This document shows, piece after piece, positions 1 through 9,883 of a DNA stretch of 64,000 bases. Every line of letters begins with the position of its first letter. Position 1 is the first letter of the stretch. Origin of the DNA: Adiantum capillus-veneris (taxonomy: Eukaryota; Streptophyta; Polypodiopsida; Polypodiales; Pteridaceae); assembly GCA_014529385.2 (NCBI GenBank), contig CM043958.1, forward strand, positions 83,034,025-83,098,024, in the 5' to 3' direction. Below the pieces are notes generated by a model. It made no database searches, was not told the origin of the DNA, and worked only from the letters and a program-made list of their open reading frames with translations. Made by a program: the position numbers and the translations under genes.

Positions 1-443
1 GATTGGGCACATTAGAGTGTAAGCTAAAGCTTATCGCAACACTATGGCCCTACAACTAATCATGTACCATGTCTTGACATGTCAATTTGCTAGTGTGAAG
101 TGGCTCATCCGACAGGAGTAATTGACACCCCCAGAGCTGTAGTAATTGAGACAACATTCACAAATCTTTTGTATGCCTTGTGTGAGTGCATCATGGAGTG
201 CAATGTTACATTGGTAGGAAAATGCTCCTTTGGTGATCTCTGCTTACCTTTTTAAGTTAGGAGCCCGTACATGATGATGTACATAACTTTTTTGAGCTAA
301 AGTTTTAGGAAAGGAGAGAGATGATCTGGCCTATTTTATGAGGATGTGAAGCAACGGCTTCAACTTGCTATTCGACACATCCTTTCCTGGACCTACATTG
401 ATTGCAAGATATGCTCTGTAGGATAAGGCTAGCAAGCTTTGAT
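1..443. other. Left flank, no gene seen
   Basis: This is unique-looking AT-rich sequence ending at the copia target duplication. I see no coding region, RNA gene or repeat boundary. A stretch near 395-440 (TTGCAAGATA followed by GCAAG) loosely resembles 19350-19395 on the far side of the two LTR elements, which may be an old short duplication. Confidence 0.6.
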
Positions 444-448
444 GTCAT
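444..448. repeat. Target-site duplication GTCAT (left copy)
   Basis: GTCAT abuts the 5' LTR and recurs at 5627-5631 directly after the 3' LTR, as expected for integration of the copia element. Confidence 0.95.
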
Positions 449-676
449 TGTTACCATATACATGTGGTAGTGATGTGTGTGAACACACTAGGACCGCCGG
501 GGCATTTTTTCCCTCTTTAGGAGGTTTTTTTCCCCCGTGCATTGTATATACGCCCATCACTCTAGGGCTATCTATCTTTCCATTGCACACTAAGGAATAC
601 ACTCTCTATTGTGTGCCTTGAGCTTCCTTCGTCTTCTCCAAGCTGTGTGTGTTTCTCTGCAACCCTAATTCCAACA
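449..676 (+). repeat. copia 5' LTR
   Basis: The LTR is 228 bp and runs from TG to CA. A TATA-like TGTATATA lies at about 543-550 and would place transcription start in the second half of the LTR. It differs from the 3' LTR at one position by eye. Confidence 0.95.
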
Positions 677-678
677 AT

Positions 679-690
679 TGGTATCAGAGC
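679..690 (+). other. Primer binding site, initiator-Met tRNA type
   Basis: TGGTATCAGAGC starts two bases after the LTR. This is the classic plant copia primer site complementary to the 3' end of initiator methionyl-tRNA. Confidence 0.93.
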
Positions 691-1038
691 AGGTCACGTC
701 CTCCCGGGCTTAGTCGCCAGCTGCTCCAGCACACGCCTGCTCACTTTCTCCGATTTCAGTGAGCTTTGGCAAGCGTTCGCAGGTCGACAAATATTTTGGG
801 AAAGCTCGAAGAGCTTGGTCTGCTCAGAATTTTGATTTGGGCTCATTTCGGCCTCCATTTCCACTACGGGCAGTACTGCACAGGTTATTTCGTCATTTTG
901 TGCAGATTTTCTGTCAGTGCCGTTTTCTGCATAACAGGTGCCTTATAGTCTTCTACGGTTTGTGCTATATAGCACAAGTTGTTCGTGCTCCATTTCTCCT
1001 ATTTTCGGGCAGTTTTCACATCAGGTGCAGCATTTACC

Positions 1039-1422
1039 ATGGCTGACAACAACAACACAGATGTGTTCAAGATGTTTGCTGCTGAGGACAGGTTGGATGG
1101 GGACAACTACCCTATGTGGGCTTATATGATGCAACACGTTCTTGTGTCAAAAGGTGTCTGGAACATTGTGCAGGGCATTGATGTACGTCCTGGTTCTGAA
1201 GATGTAGGCGATATTGAGGATGTTGCAGGTCTTGCTGCAAGGATTGCAGCTGTTAGAGTTGTTTTGCCTACAGCAGAACAAGCTCGTTGGGATGTTAAGG
1301 ATGCGCAGGCTCATGCATTGATTGCGTTGTCTGTGAAGCGCACCATTATTCCTCACATCCGTTCAGCAAAATCTGCAAAAAGCTTGGGATATTCTAGCAG
1401 GTCTTTATGCAAGCCGCAATGA
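1039..1422 (+). pseudogene. copia gag, N-terminal part before a frameshift
   Basis: The reading frame starts at the ATG in an ACCATGG context (MADNNN...). It encodes the first part of a copia Gag: the conserved LDGDNYPMW block near residues 19-27 and a helical capsid region. The frame is lost at the A5 run in GCAAAAAGC (about 1376-1380); the next frame continues the expected Gag sequence with AWDILAGLYASRNEA. One extra A therefore explains the break. The stop at 1420-1422 lies in shifted sequence. The lesion could be a real one-base insertion or a homopolymer sequencing error. Programmed frameshifting is unlikely because the site is inside Gag. Confidence 0.85.
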
Positions 1423-1435
1423 GGCTAAAATTGCT

Positions 1436-4400
1436 TTGCTGCGTAAAGAGCTAGAGTCGAAGATTATGCATGAGGAAGATGATATGGACACTTTCCTTGC
1501 TAGTGTCAAGGATATCAATGAGCAACTCATTTCTGCAGGTGAAGTCATTTCTGACAGTTCCCTTGTGCAGACTGTTCTTGATGCCTTACCAGATTCCTAC
1601 CAGACTTTTGCTAGTACTTGGAGACTGATGACCCAAGGAAATCCTGAAGTTGTCAAGTTTGATGCATTATGCACATTGCTGTTGCAAGAGTCACTTTCTA
1701 GAAAAAACAGGACTAGGCAGCGTGCAGTTGAACAGGCTTTTATTGCTTCTCAAAGAAAGGGTGGTAACAGTAATGCAGCCACTTCTTATGGTTCTGCTGC
1801 GAGTGGCAAAAATTCTATTCCTAATGCTTCTGCTGGCAGCACTTCGTCTGGCAATTCTGGTGATAAGGGCAAAAAGAAGATGCGTTGCCATTATTGTAAA
1901 GCCAATGATCACTTGATCAAGTCGTGTCCTAAGTTGAAGGCCAAAGAGGCTAAGAAGAAAGAGGGTGGTTCCACTGCAAATGCTGGTTCCACTACAAATG
2001 CAGCCATTGTTGAGTCTTCTGTGAAAGGAGATTGTGATGCTGATGTTGATGCAGAATGGGCTTTTAGCGCAGAGTGCACTTACAATCCTGCTGTCCATGA
2101 TGCATGCTTGTCAGTTGCTGCAGATTCACATGTGTGGTATTTCGACAGTGGTGCTACAAAGCACATTACCTCACATCGTGAATTGTTTACCTCTCTCGAG
2201 TCTGTCCCTCATGGGAATTCAGTCACTTGTGCCAACAACGCCTCTTATCCAGTTCAGGGAGTTGGAAAGATTGTGCTCACTGCTGCTAATGGCAGTTCCT
2301 TCACACTTGTTGATGCACTTTATGTACCTGGGATCAAGAAGAATCTCTTGTTTGTATTCGCACTTGCTAGACTTGGACTTGTAGTCAAATTTGTGGATGA
2401 CAGATGTACAGTTCATGATCTCAGTTTTGGTGATGAAATTGTTGCATCTGGGCTTTTGTGCCGTGGGCTGTATAAGCTCACTTTGTATGACAAGTGTGGA
2501 CAAAATTTTGCAAATGCTGTTGCAGATTCAAGGGCTATTTCAGATGCAAAACTTTGGCATGCACGTTTTGGTCATCTGAATTTTGCCAGTTTGCTGCGTT
2601 TGCAGAAATCTGATATGGTTGCTTCTTTGCCGCCTCTTGAAGCACCTATCAAACATGTTTGTGAAGGCTGTATTCTGGGTAAAATGCAGCGTTCTAAGTT
2701 TCCAAAGGATGGTTCAGTTAGGGCCACATGCAGGTTGCAGCTTGTGCATAGTGACGTTTGTGGGCCCATGCAAACTCCGTCCTTGGGCAATTACCTGTAC
2801 TTCGTGACTTTCATTGATGATTACTCCAGGCATGCGTGGGTATTTCCGCTTAAAGCGAAGTCCGAAGTTTTTATGTGCTTCAAACAATTTTTGGCTATGG
2901 CTGAAAATGTCTCAAAATGTACTATGGGCACCCTCCGTTCCGATCGAGGGGGAGAGTATATGTCTCATGAATTTAATGCATTTCTGGCTAGTCGTGGGAT
3001 AAAACACCAATGTACAGTGCCTTATACACCTCAGCAAAATGGTGTTGCTGAGAGGAAAAACAGGTCACTAACGGAAATGGCACGATGTATGGTCAAAAGT
3101 CAAGCTTTGCCGCATTCTTTTTGGCTTGAGGCCATCATGTGTGCCACTTATGTACTTAACAGGTGTCCTACGAAAGCTTTGCAGTCTATTACTCCATATG
3201 AAGCATGGCATGATAGAAAACCTTCTATTGAGCACATGCGTGTTTTTGGCTGTTTGGCATATGCTTTGGTGCCACAAGTGCAGCGCAAAAAATTGGATGA
3301 TAAGGCTGTCAAATGTATTTTTGTTGGTTATAGTGCTGAAAGCAAAGGTTACAGGTTGTATCATCCGCAAACAAAACGTATTTTGGTTTCACGGGATGTA
3401 GTGTTTGTGGAAGATTCTGTTCAACCCTTGCTGTCATGTACTAGAGACAGTAATGTAAGCTCACAGGACATTTATGACACTTTGTTGCCTCTTTTCAGTG
3501 GTGGAAATACGAATGTAAGTTCCAATGAGGCAAATGTACAGCCTATGGGGGTTTCTGAAAATGTTTTAGAACAGCCTATTACTGATGCAGATGTACATGA
3601 TGTACTTGATGAGGAAAGGGCTGAAAATGAGCACGCTAGAGGTATGCCAAAATGGCTGGTGCACACTTTGCGTGACAGTAAATTGGATGCACCTTTATCT
3701 AGTCGTACTCGTTCAGGCTCTCGCCATGCATCTTATGCATCAGATTGTTATGCTTTGGCTGTGTCTAGTTTACATGATGTTGAGGAGCCTCTGTCTTTTG
3801 ATGAAGCACAGAATTCAGAAAATTGGATTGCTGCCATGAAATCAGAATATGATGCACTTATAGAGAATGACACATGGACTTTATGTGATTTGCCTCCTGG
3901 CAAAAAGGCCATTGGTACGAAGTGGGTTTACAAGTTGAAACGCAAGCCGGATGGTGAGATCGATCGCCATAAGGCTCGACTTGTTGCAAAGGGTTATGCA
4001 CAACAAAAAGGCATAGATTATGAAGAGACTTTTGCTCCCACTTGTCGTATGACTACTGTGCGTTTTCTATGTGCATTGGCAGCTCATTTTGGTTGGGATG
4101 TACATCAATCAGACATTGTTACTACTTTCTTGAATGGTGACATATTTGAGGAAGTTTATGTAACGCAGCCTCGCGGTTTTGTCATAAAAGGACAAGAGGA
4201 CAAAGTGTGCAAATGTAAGAAGGCTTTGTATGGGTTGAAGCAATCTCCTCGTGCTTGGTATGAGAAAGCTGACACTCATTTGGTTAAACGAGGCTTTCGT
4301 AACAGTCCAACAGAAAGCACATTGTATGTAAAGCGTGAGGATGATGTATTTCTCATTGTGGTTCTTTATGTTGATGATTTGCTGATCACTGGACCAAATG

Positions 4401-5323
4401 AGAGACATATTGCTGAATTTAAGGCTGATTTGAATGCTACTTTCAAGATGAAAGATTTGGGGCTGTTGCATCATTACTTGGGTATACAGTTTAAGCAGTG
4501 TGATGGTGGTATTGCCTTGTGTCAGAAAGGTTACATAGAGACATTGCTATGTAAGTTTGGACTTGAGGATTGCAAACCTATTGCCACTCCCATGGAAACA
4601 GGTTTGAAGTTGAGTCTACATGATGCTGGCGATCCTGCTGATGTCACTCTTTACCAAACTGCTGTTGGCTGCCTCATTTATGTATGCAACACGAGGCCAG
4701 ATATTCAGTTTGCAGTCTCGCAGGTCAGCAGATTTATGCATAGCCCAGGGTCTAAGCATTGGCAGGCTGTCAAGAGGATTTTCCGCTACCTTAGTGGCAC
4801 TTTACATCTTGGCTTGTTTTATCCCAAGGGGGGATCATTGCCGCCAGACTTACATGCTTTTTCGGACTCAGATTGGGCTGGTTGTTTTGACACGCGAGTG
4901 TCCACAAGTGGTTTTTGTTTCATGCTTGGCAGTTCATGTATATCATGGTTGAGCAAGAAGCAACCTACTGTGGCCACTTCGAGTTGTGAGGCTGAGTACA
5001 GGGCAGTCTTCACAGCTACGGTTGAGTGTGTATGGCTCAGACGCCTTATGGTTGACTTGGGTGTTGGACAGGACACTGCCAACACTATCTACACTGACAG
5101 TCAGAGCGCATTGGCAGTTGCGAGGAACCCAGTTTTTCATGCTCGCACAAAGCACATTGAGGTGCATTACCACTATGTCAGGGAGAGGCTCTCAGCAGGA
5201 GAGATCAGCTTGGCTTATGTGCCAACACAGGACAACCTTGCAGATCTTTTCACAAAGGCATTGTCTCGTGAGAAGCTTGAAGCTTTCCGCAAAGCTTTGG
5301 GCTTACTCCCCTTTGTGGACTGA
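1436..5323 (+). CDS. copia Gag (C-terminal part)-Pol polyprotein
   Basis: This 1295-codon frame continues Gag after the frameshift. Its nominal start is a TTG codon and not a true initiation site. Residue positions are counted from 1436. Near 150 is a CCHC zinc knuckle (CHYCKANDHLIKSC). Near 235 is the protease motif DSGA. The HxRFGH pre-integrase zinc region follows, then the integrase core with HSDVCGP near 436, SDRGGEY near 503, and the glutamate in NGVAERKNR. Reverse transcriptase has WVYKLKRKPDG and an intact YVDD near 978. RNase H has DSDWAG near 1144 and ends with TKHIEVHYHY. All catalytic motifs appear present, so apart from gag the enzyme set looks intact. It copies and integrates the element; Gag forms the particle. 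Confidence 0.95.
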   Translation: MLRKELESKIMHEEDDMDTFLASVKDINEQLISAGEVISDSSLVQTVLDALPDSYQTFASTWRLMTQGNPEVVKFDALCTLLLQESLSRKNRTRQRAVEQAFIASQRKGGNSNAATSYGSAASGKNSIPNASAGSTSSGNSGDKGKKKMRCHYCKANDHLIKSCPKLKAKEAKKKEGGSTANAGSTTNAAIVESSVKGDCDADVDAEWAFSAECTYNPAVHDACLSVAADSHVWYFDSGATKHITSHRELFTSLESVPHGNSVTCANNASYPVQGVGKIVLTAANGSSFTLVDALYVPGIKKNLLFVFALARLGLVVKFVDDRCTVHDLSFGDEIVASGLLCRGLYKLTLYDKCGQNFANAVADSRAISDAKLWHARFGHLNFASLLRLQKSDMVASLPPLEAPIKHVCEGCILGKMQRSKFPKDGSVRATCRLQLVHSDVCGPMQTPSLGNYLYFVTFIDDYSRHAWVFPLKAKSEVFMCFKQFLAMAENVSKCTMGTLRSDRGGEYMSHEFNAFLASRGIKHQCTVPYTPQQNGVAERKNRSLTEMARCMVKSQALPHSFWLEAIMCATYVLNRCPTKALQSITPYEAWHDRKPSIEHMRVFGCLAYALVPQVQRKKLDDKAVKCIFVGYSAESKGYRLYHPQTKRILVSRDVVFVEDSVQPLLSCTRDSNVSSQDIYDTLLPLFSGGNTNVSSNEANVQPMGVSENVLEQPITDADVHDVLDEERAENEHARGMPKWLVHTLRDSKLDAPLSSRTRSGSRHASYASDCYALAVSSLHDVEEPLSFDEAQNSENWIAAMKSEYDALIENDTWTLCDLPPGKKAIGTKWVYKLKRKPDGEIDRHKARLVAKGYAQQKGIDYEETFAPTCRMTTVRFLCALAAHFGWDVHQSDIVTTFLNGDIFEEVYVTQPRGFVIKGQEDKVCKCKKALYGLKQSPRAWYEKADTHLVKRGFRNSPTESTLYVKREDDVFLIVVLYVDDLLITGPNERHIAEFKADLNATFKMKDLGLLHHYLGIQFKQCDGGIALCQKGYIETLLCKFGLEDCKPIATPMETGLKLSLHDAGDPADVTLYQTAVGCLIYVCNTRPDIQFAVSQVSRFMHSPGSKHWQAVKRIFRYLSGTLHLGLFYPKGGSLPPDLHAFSDSDWAGCFDTRVSTSGFCFMLGSSCISWLSKKQPTVATSSCEAEYRAVFTATVECVWLRRLMVDLGVGQDTANTIYTDSQSALAVARNPVFHARTKHIEVHYHYVRERLSAGEISLAYVPTQDNLADLFTKALSREKLEAFRKALGLLPFVD

Positions 5324-5388
5324 TCCTGTCCTCAGGGCATGGCACTTCCCTTTACTCATGTGCCAGCTCTCGTTCACCGCATCACTCC

Positions 5389-5396
5389 AGGGGGGA
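5389..5396 (+). other. copia polypurine tract
   Basis: AGGGGGGA followed by TT lies immediately before the 3' LTR. It would prime plus-strand DNA synthesis. Confidence 0.85.
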
Positions 5397-5398
5397 TT

Positions 5399-5626
5399 TG
5401 TTACCATATACATGTGGTAGTGATGTGTGTGAACACACTAGGACCGCCGGGGCATTTTTTCCCTCTTTAGGAAGTTTTTTTCCCCCGTGCATTGTATATA
5501 CGCCCATCACTCTAGGGCTATCTATCTTTCCATTGCACACTAAGGAATACACTCTCTATTGTGTGCCTTGAGCTTCCTTCGTCTTCTCCAAGCTGTGTGT
5601 GTTTCTCTGCAACCCTAATTCCAACA
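5399..5626 (+). repeat. copia 3' LTR
   Basis: The LTR is 228 bp and matches 449-676 except for one G/A difference (5473). It is followed by the GTCAT duplication at 5627-5631. Confidence 0.95.
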
Positions 5627-5640
5627 GTCATTTCAACTAA

Positions 5641-5645
5641 TGCGG
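5641..5645. repeat. Target-site duplication TGCGG (left copy)
   Basis: TGCGG abuts the 5' LTR of G1 and recurs at 19231-19235 after the 3' LTR. Confidence 0.93.
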
Positions 5646-5944
5646 TGTTAACCCTCACGGCACACGGACACCCTATGATCTATAAACGTTGTATTGTTTA
5701 GAGTCAGGTACCGGGCTTGTCGGACCAATAGGAACAGGGTAAGGGTGATCGCCAATGACAGGCGCACTCTAACTGGAATATTCAAGGAGTTAGTTGGCTA
5801 AGTATGGGCGCCCAAGTGTGAATGGGGAGAGCTCATATAAAAGCCACTAAACCTAATTTTTACTCATTCTCTCATTGTGCAATAGAAGCCGCTCTTGCTC
5901 CATCTCCACCTTCTCCTTCACCATCTCCTTGTGTGTGTGTGTAT

Positions 5945-6022
<78 letters not shown>

Positions 6023-6256
6023 GTGTGTGAGAGTGTGTGTGTGATCGAGCGTTGCAGCGGCACGACGGCGGCGAGGCGGTTGAGCGCAGCGTAGCGGCGT
6101 CTCCCTCTTCTTCGCGGCGCGGGAATCCTTCATTCGCACCTACGCAGGAAGGTGAGTGACACACCATTCTTCCTTGTGAGCTTGTCTGTTGTATGACTGT
6201 GTGCTAGGAGCCTTTGTGGCTCGCACACGGCACGTAGCAAGTCCCTAGCCGTGACA
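5646..6256 (+). repeat. G1 5' LTR
   Basis: The LTR is 611 bp. A strong TATA box (CATATAAAAG) lies at about 5834-5843. A compound microsatellite fills 5930-6042: about 30 GT units interrupted by ATAC, then about 12 GA units. The 3' LTR has the same arrangement with different unit counts. Confidence 0.95.
5930..6042. repeat. Compound (GT)n(GA)n microsatellite inside the LTR
   Basis: A GT tract is followed by a GA tract and a short GT/GA mixture. The ORFs that appear to cross it on both strands are low-complexity artefacts. Confidence 0.97.
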
Positions 6257-6260
6257 TTTT

Positions 6261-6278
6261 TGGAGCCGTTGTCGGGGA
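6261..6278 (+). other. G1 primer binding site, tRNA-Asp-like
   Basis: TGGAGCCGTTGTCGGGGA starts four bases after the LTR. It matches the known Athila/Tat primer site except at what I judge to be two positions. Confidence 0.8.
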
Positions 6279-6280
6279 GC

Positions 6281-6703
6281 TGCTGCGCGTGAAGCTCCAA
6301 TGGCGACCTGTAAATTGTATTGAAGCTATTTTTTATGTAGGAAAGGCGCGGCTTAAGTTTGATTATTGTTGTTATGCAAAAACAGTAGAGAAAGACACAA
6401 TGTTGTTGACTGTATTCAAGTTTTCTGTGTTCTGTTAAGCTCTGTTTTGCTAGTTCTATTAACCTCAGATTTCAGCTTACACAGTTAGCATTTCTTGCGT
6501 TTCTGCATTTTCTGGTTTGCACTGCACAGTTCTTTCAAGTTTCAATTTTTTGTGTTTTCTGGTTTGTGCACAGTTAGGTGCACAGTTAGTTAATTAAGTA
6601 GGTTAGTAATTAGGTGAACCACTGATTAGCAGGTTAGTAGGTAGGTGAGACAGTAAATAGTTAGGTGAGGTCAACGCGCACCAAAACGCGTACCAAATAA
6701 TAT

Positions 6704-6754
<51 letters not shown>

Positions 6755-7236
6755 CGAAAAATAAAAACGTGAGTGAGGGGGAGGTTATAAAAACGGACGG
6801 GTTGGTTTGTATAAAAGTGAGATCGGGATCATTTGACCCAATCCCAATCCCAAGCCCAGGCTCTGTCTCTGTCTTATGATATAGGGTAGTCTCACTCCTA
6901 TATATATAGGCTAGACTCACAAGGAGGGAGTGAGGAATGTGGGATAAGTCCTACACTCTCCTCTCCTTCATTGCACACTAGGACTTGCTATTTGGAGCCT
7001 AGTTCCCCAGCTAGGAAAAGACTGTTTCGGGCTTTTCTGGAGCAAAATAGAACCAAACGGTGGGCTGTAAATCACAGCGCGTCCCTCCTAGCGATACGCT
7101 CGTTTCGAGCTATCACACGGCCCATTCCACGACACGCTCTAAAAAATCTAGCAAAAAAACAAACAAAAAACACGCAAAAAACTAGTCACAAGGCCTCCTA
7201 GAGCAGCTTTTTGACACCTTAGGGTATCAAAAGCAC
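6281..7236 (+). other. G1 untranslated leader
   Basis: This is the leader between the primer site and the first Gag ATG. It is noncoding by composition and contains a (TA)n tract at about 6706-6750. A short open frame at 6971-7201 has no recognisable motif and is not called. Confidence 0.7.
6706..6750. repeat. (TA)n microsatellite
   Basis: An uninterrupted TA tract of about 22 units in the G1 leader. Confidence 0.95.
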
Positions 7237-7887
7237 ATGCACTTACGCTCTGGGCGGGTGCTAGAACATGAGCATATTGAGGGTGCCTCTGTTCATACGG
7301 ACACCCATTACCCATCCACGATAGGCTCTAGACCCTCAGCGGGGACACAAGGTAGCACCACCCAAGACCCTAAAATAGCCGCTAGTGATTCCTCCTCCAA
7401 CTCAGAAATCATGGAAGCATACCCTACCCAAAACACTGAGAGAGAAGGCCATGCACCTCCCGAAGCTCCACAGCCTAGTACTAGTATGTTTAGCCGTTTC
7501 ATGGAAACATTAGGTAGAGCTACTCGCTCGGAACGTGATGCAAATGAAGCACACGAAGGGGGTGGGGAAGTGGACTCTCCTTTCACATCGCATGTGGACC
7601 CCACACCCCCAAAGAGTGTCCATGTGGATATCCTGCCAACTTCTTACCAAGAAGGCCCTGTTGAGCTGCCTCCTTCAGAAGTTCCCTCTAGAGTACCGTT
7701 GGTGACAAGTAAAACCACGGGGAGCAACATTGCTTCTACCTCACAAGAAACCGTTAACACGTCGACTCTAGAAGGATTGTTCATTAATGATCATTGGACA
7801 TACGACCTCCACACAGGTGTTGACGGATCTACACTCTGGCCACGCCTACCATGTAGGATAGATAGAGATTGTACGATCCACCTCTAG
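7237..7887 (+). pseudogene. G1 gag N-terminal region
   Basis: The 216-codon frame starts MHLRSGRVLE, a beginning I associate with Gag polyproteins of large plant gypsy elements. It is rich in Ser, Thr, Pro and acidic residues and has no folded domain I recognise. It ends at a TAG at 7885-7887, while the frame of the Gag core (7916 on) is open from about 7862. The two frames overlap briefly, so a one-base indel near 7860 probably split one ORF. A genuine separate upstream ORF cannot be excluded. Confidence 0.65.
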
Positions 7888-7915
7888 TGCCACGAGCATC
7901 GAAGATCAACAGAAA

Positions 7916-9883
7916 ATGATCTGTAATGTTATCCATGGCATCATTCAATCAGAAAGGCAAAACCGAGGGGTAAATATACTCTCAACTGGCCCCATGAGAT
8001 TTCTGGATACGAGCAAGGCTCAACAGCCTACTCTATCACAAATGGAGACTCCTCTAATGAATCCCATGGACCCATCTTACGTCATTTCACCTGGGGTCTC
8101 TATGCAATCTGAGCCTCCGAGCGACAACTTTAGCTTCCCTAACTTGGCCCAACCCTCTATTAAGGAAAACACAGTGCTCACTCCAGGGATAGACCTAACA
8201 GAGAATGTACCGATGACATCTACGGTTAGCGCAGTGCCACTACCTAGTGTCGTAGTACCTAATATGGGGCCTCGACCGTATGTGCCTCTAGCCCCTTATG
8301 CACACATGGCCCCCACACCTCCAATTGTACCACTTGTTTATGCTCCTCGAGTGCCGCTCCCTAGCCCTTATCCGAGTGGACCTATGCCCGGTTATGTTCC
8401 ATATCCTGCATCATCCACACATATGCCAAGACCGGTACCCGTCCCTCTCCCACATATGATTCCAAGAGTACCTCCACCGGCCCTGCCTCCTCACATAGGT
8501 GACTTGGCAGCGTTTGCTCAAACCATAGGTCAATCTATCGCGGAAAATATGCGTCATGCATCTGATAGAGAGCCTAGAAGTAAGGCAGTACAAATTGCCA
8601 AACTCACGCAAAAATTCAATGGGGACGAAGATGCTAGAAAACACATTGAAGTGTTTGAACAAGTATGTGATTCCTTAGGGGAACGCAACGAACTACATAA
8701 GTGCAATGCCTTAAGCTTGACATTAAGTGGGAAGGCTGGAGATTGGTATAGAACCCTAAGGGTGGACGAGAAAACAATCTACCCTACCCTTCGAAGGTTG
8801 TTTCTAAAGGAGTACATACGAGAAGGTGTGCTTTGGGGTGTAGCATCTCAGCTACAGAAGGCCGAACGTAAGGAAGGAGAGTCATTAAGGGACTTCATTA
8901 GTCGTCTAAAGCACTTAAACTCTCGCTGCCCTGTAAATGAGCGCTTCAACAATAACCAACTGCTTGATCGATTCATTCGAGGGATGAGGAATGAAGGAAT
9001 CTATAATGGACTAGTGATTAGAGGTATCACAACCTGGGAAGATGTCACTGCCAATGCAATCCAATTAGAGGACAACTTGATGATAGCAGGCATGAGGGTG
9101 TCTACTGACACGAGATCCACTAGCTCACAAGCCATTGAGTATGAACCCATGACTGCAAAGCCCATTGCCAATGAGCCAAAGGTATTTGAGACATTCTTGA
9201 CAGACCTCACCAAGGCAATCCAAGAGTCTCTTAAGGATAATCGACCCCCTCAAAATAGTCACATGTATCCAAGAAGGGAGCAACAATGGTGTTCCATTTG
9301 CTTAGGTCCACATAGCACTAGTGAGTGCCCTACGTTTAGAGTAAAATTTAATGGAACTTGCAACGCATGTGGTAGGTATGGTCACCAAGCTAAGGATTGT
9401 TTAATGATCAAACGTATGATGGCAAATAGACCACCTGTAGCCTCGACGGATGCGCCTCGAGCTCCTGTATTGATGCCTGCTCCACCTGTTGAGCAACTAC
9501 CGCAACACATGGTCCCTAGATCTCAAAATGTTGTACAAGCTACACCGCTACCACCTCCTGTGCTAGGACCGCAGCCCCCGCATCCAAGAGTTGCCCCTAT
9601 GAATCAAGTGGGTTGCGAGCCATCTAATGCTTATGTAGATGGCTGTGAGGAGGAAATAGACACTTGTATTGCCTACGGACTTGATACATTAGAAGAGTGT
9701 CCTATATACTACATGGAAGATTGTTGGGGGCAAGTCAAGCCGGTTTATCAAGCTGCTGCTCTCGCATCCAGAGGTCAAAATATCAACACCCAGGCTAGGA
9801 GGCCACCTCTTCAATGCTATGAGTGTGGTGGACCACATCGGGCAGCGGAGTGCCCTATTAGGCTGCAAAAGAATGCTGCATAG
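7916..9883 (+). CDS. G1 Gag core (capsid and zinc knuckles)
   Basis: The 655-codon frame has a Pro-rich N-terminal third. A retrotransposon Gag domain follows at about residues 220-390, with motifs such as SGKAGDWYRTL and ESLRDFISRLKHL. Then come CCHC-type knuckles (CSICLGPHSTSEC and CNACGRYGHQAKDC) near 460-500 and another (CYECGGPHRAAEC) near 635. It would package the element RNA. It ends with a TAG at 9881-9883, and the same frame continues directly with another zinc knuckle, so this TAG looks like a mutated CAG rather than the natural end of Gag. Stop-codon readthrough is an alternative. Confidence 0.88.
   Translation: MICNVIHGIIQSERQNRGVNILSTGPMRFLDTSKAQQPTLSQMETPLMNPMDPSYVISPGVSMQSEPPSDNFSFPNLAQPSIKENTVLTPGIDLTENVPMTSTVSAVPLPSVVVPNMGPRPYVPLAPYAHMAPTPPIVPLVYAPRVPLPSPYPSGPMPGYVPYPASSTHMPRPVPVPLPHMIPRVPPPALPPHIGDLAAFAQTIGQSIAENMRHASDREPRSKAVQIAKLTQKFNGDEDARKHIEVFEQVCDSLGERNELHKCNALSLTLSGKAGDWYRTLRVDEKTIYPTLRRLFLKEYIREGVLWGVASQLQKAERKEGESLRDFISRLKHLNSRCPVNERFNNNQLLDRFIRGMRNEGIYNGLVIRGITTWEDVTANAIQLEDNLMIAGMRVSTDTRSTSSQAIEYEPMTAKPIANEPKVFETFLTDLTKAIQESLKDNRPPQNSHMYPRREQQWCSICLGPHSTSECPTFRVKFNGTCNACGRYGHQAKDCLMIKRMMANRPPVASTDAPRAPVLMPAPPVEQLPQHMVPRSQNVVQATPLPPPVLGPQPPHPRVAPMNQVGCEPSNAYVDGCEEEIDTCIAYGLDTLEECPIYYMEDCWGQVKPVYQAAALASRGQNINTQARRPPLQCYECGGPHRAAECPIRLQKNAA

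Larger units (their letters stand above)
449..5626 (+). mobile_element. Ty1/copia LTR retrotransposon, complete and young
   Basis: The element is bounded by two 228-bp LTRs that start TGTTACC and end CCAACA, and it is flanked by the 5-bp duplication GTCAT. It has a primer site matching initiator-Met tRNA (TGGTATCAGAGC) directly after the 5' LTR and a G-rich polypurine tract directly before the 3' LTR. Domain order in the long ORF is Gag zinc knuckle, protease, integrase, reverse transcriptase, RNase H, which is the copia order. I count one difference between the LTRs (G at 523, A at 5473), so insertion is recent. The gag part carries one frameshift; the rest of pol is open. Confidence 0.97.

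Noticed and set aside
1370-1385. Programmed ribosomal frameshift in copia gag
   Set aside because: The shift falls in the middle of Gag and would not separate Gag from Pol; a one-base indel in a homopolymer is simpler.
5822-6167. Open frames on both strands across the GT/GA tract of the G1 LTR (and again at 18829-19141)
   Set aside because: Dinucleotide repeats are open in several frames; composition is low-complexity and the frames differ between the two LTR copies.
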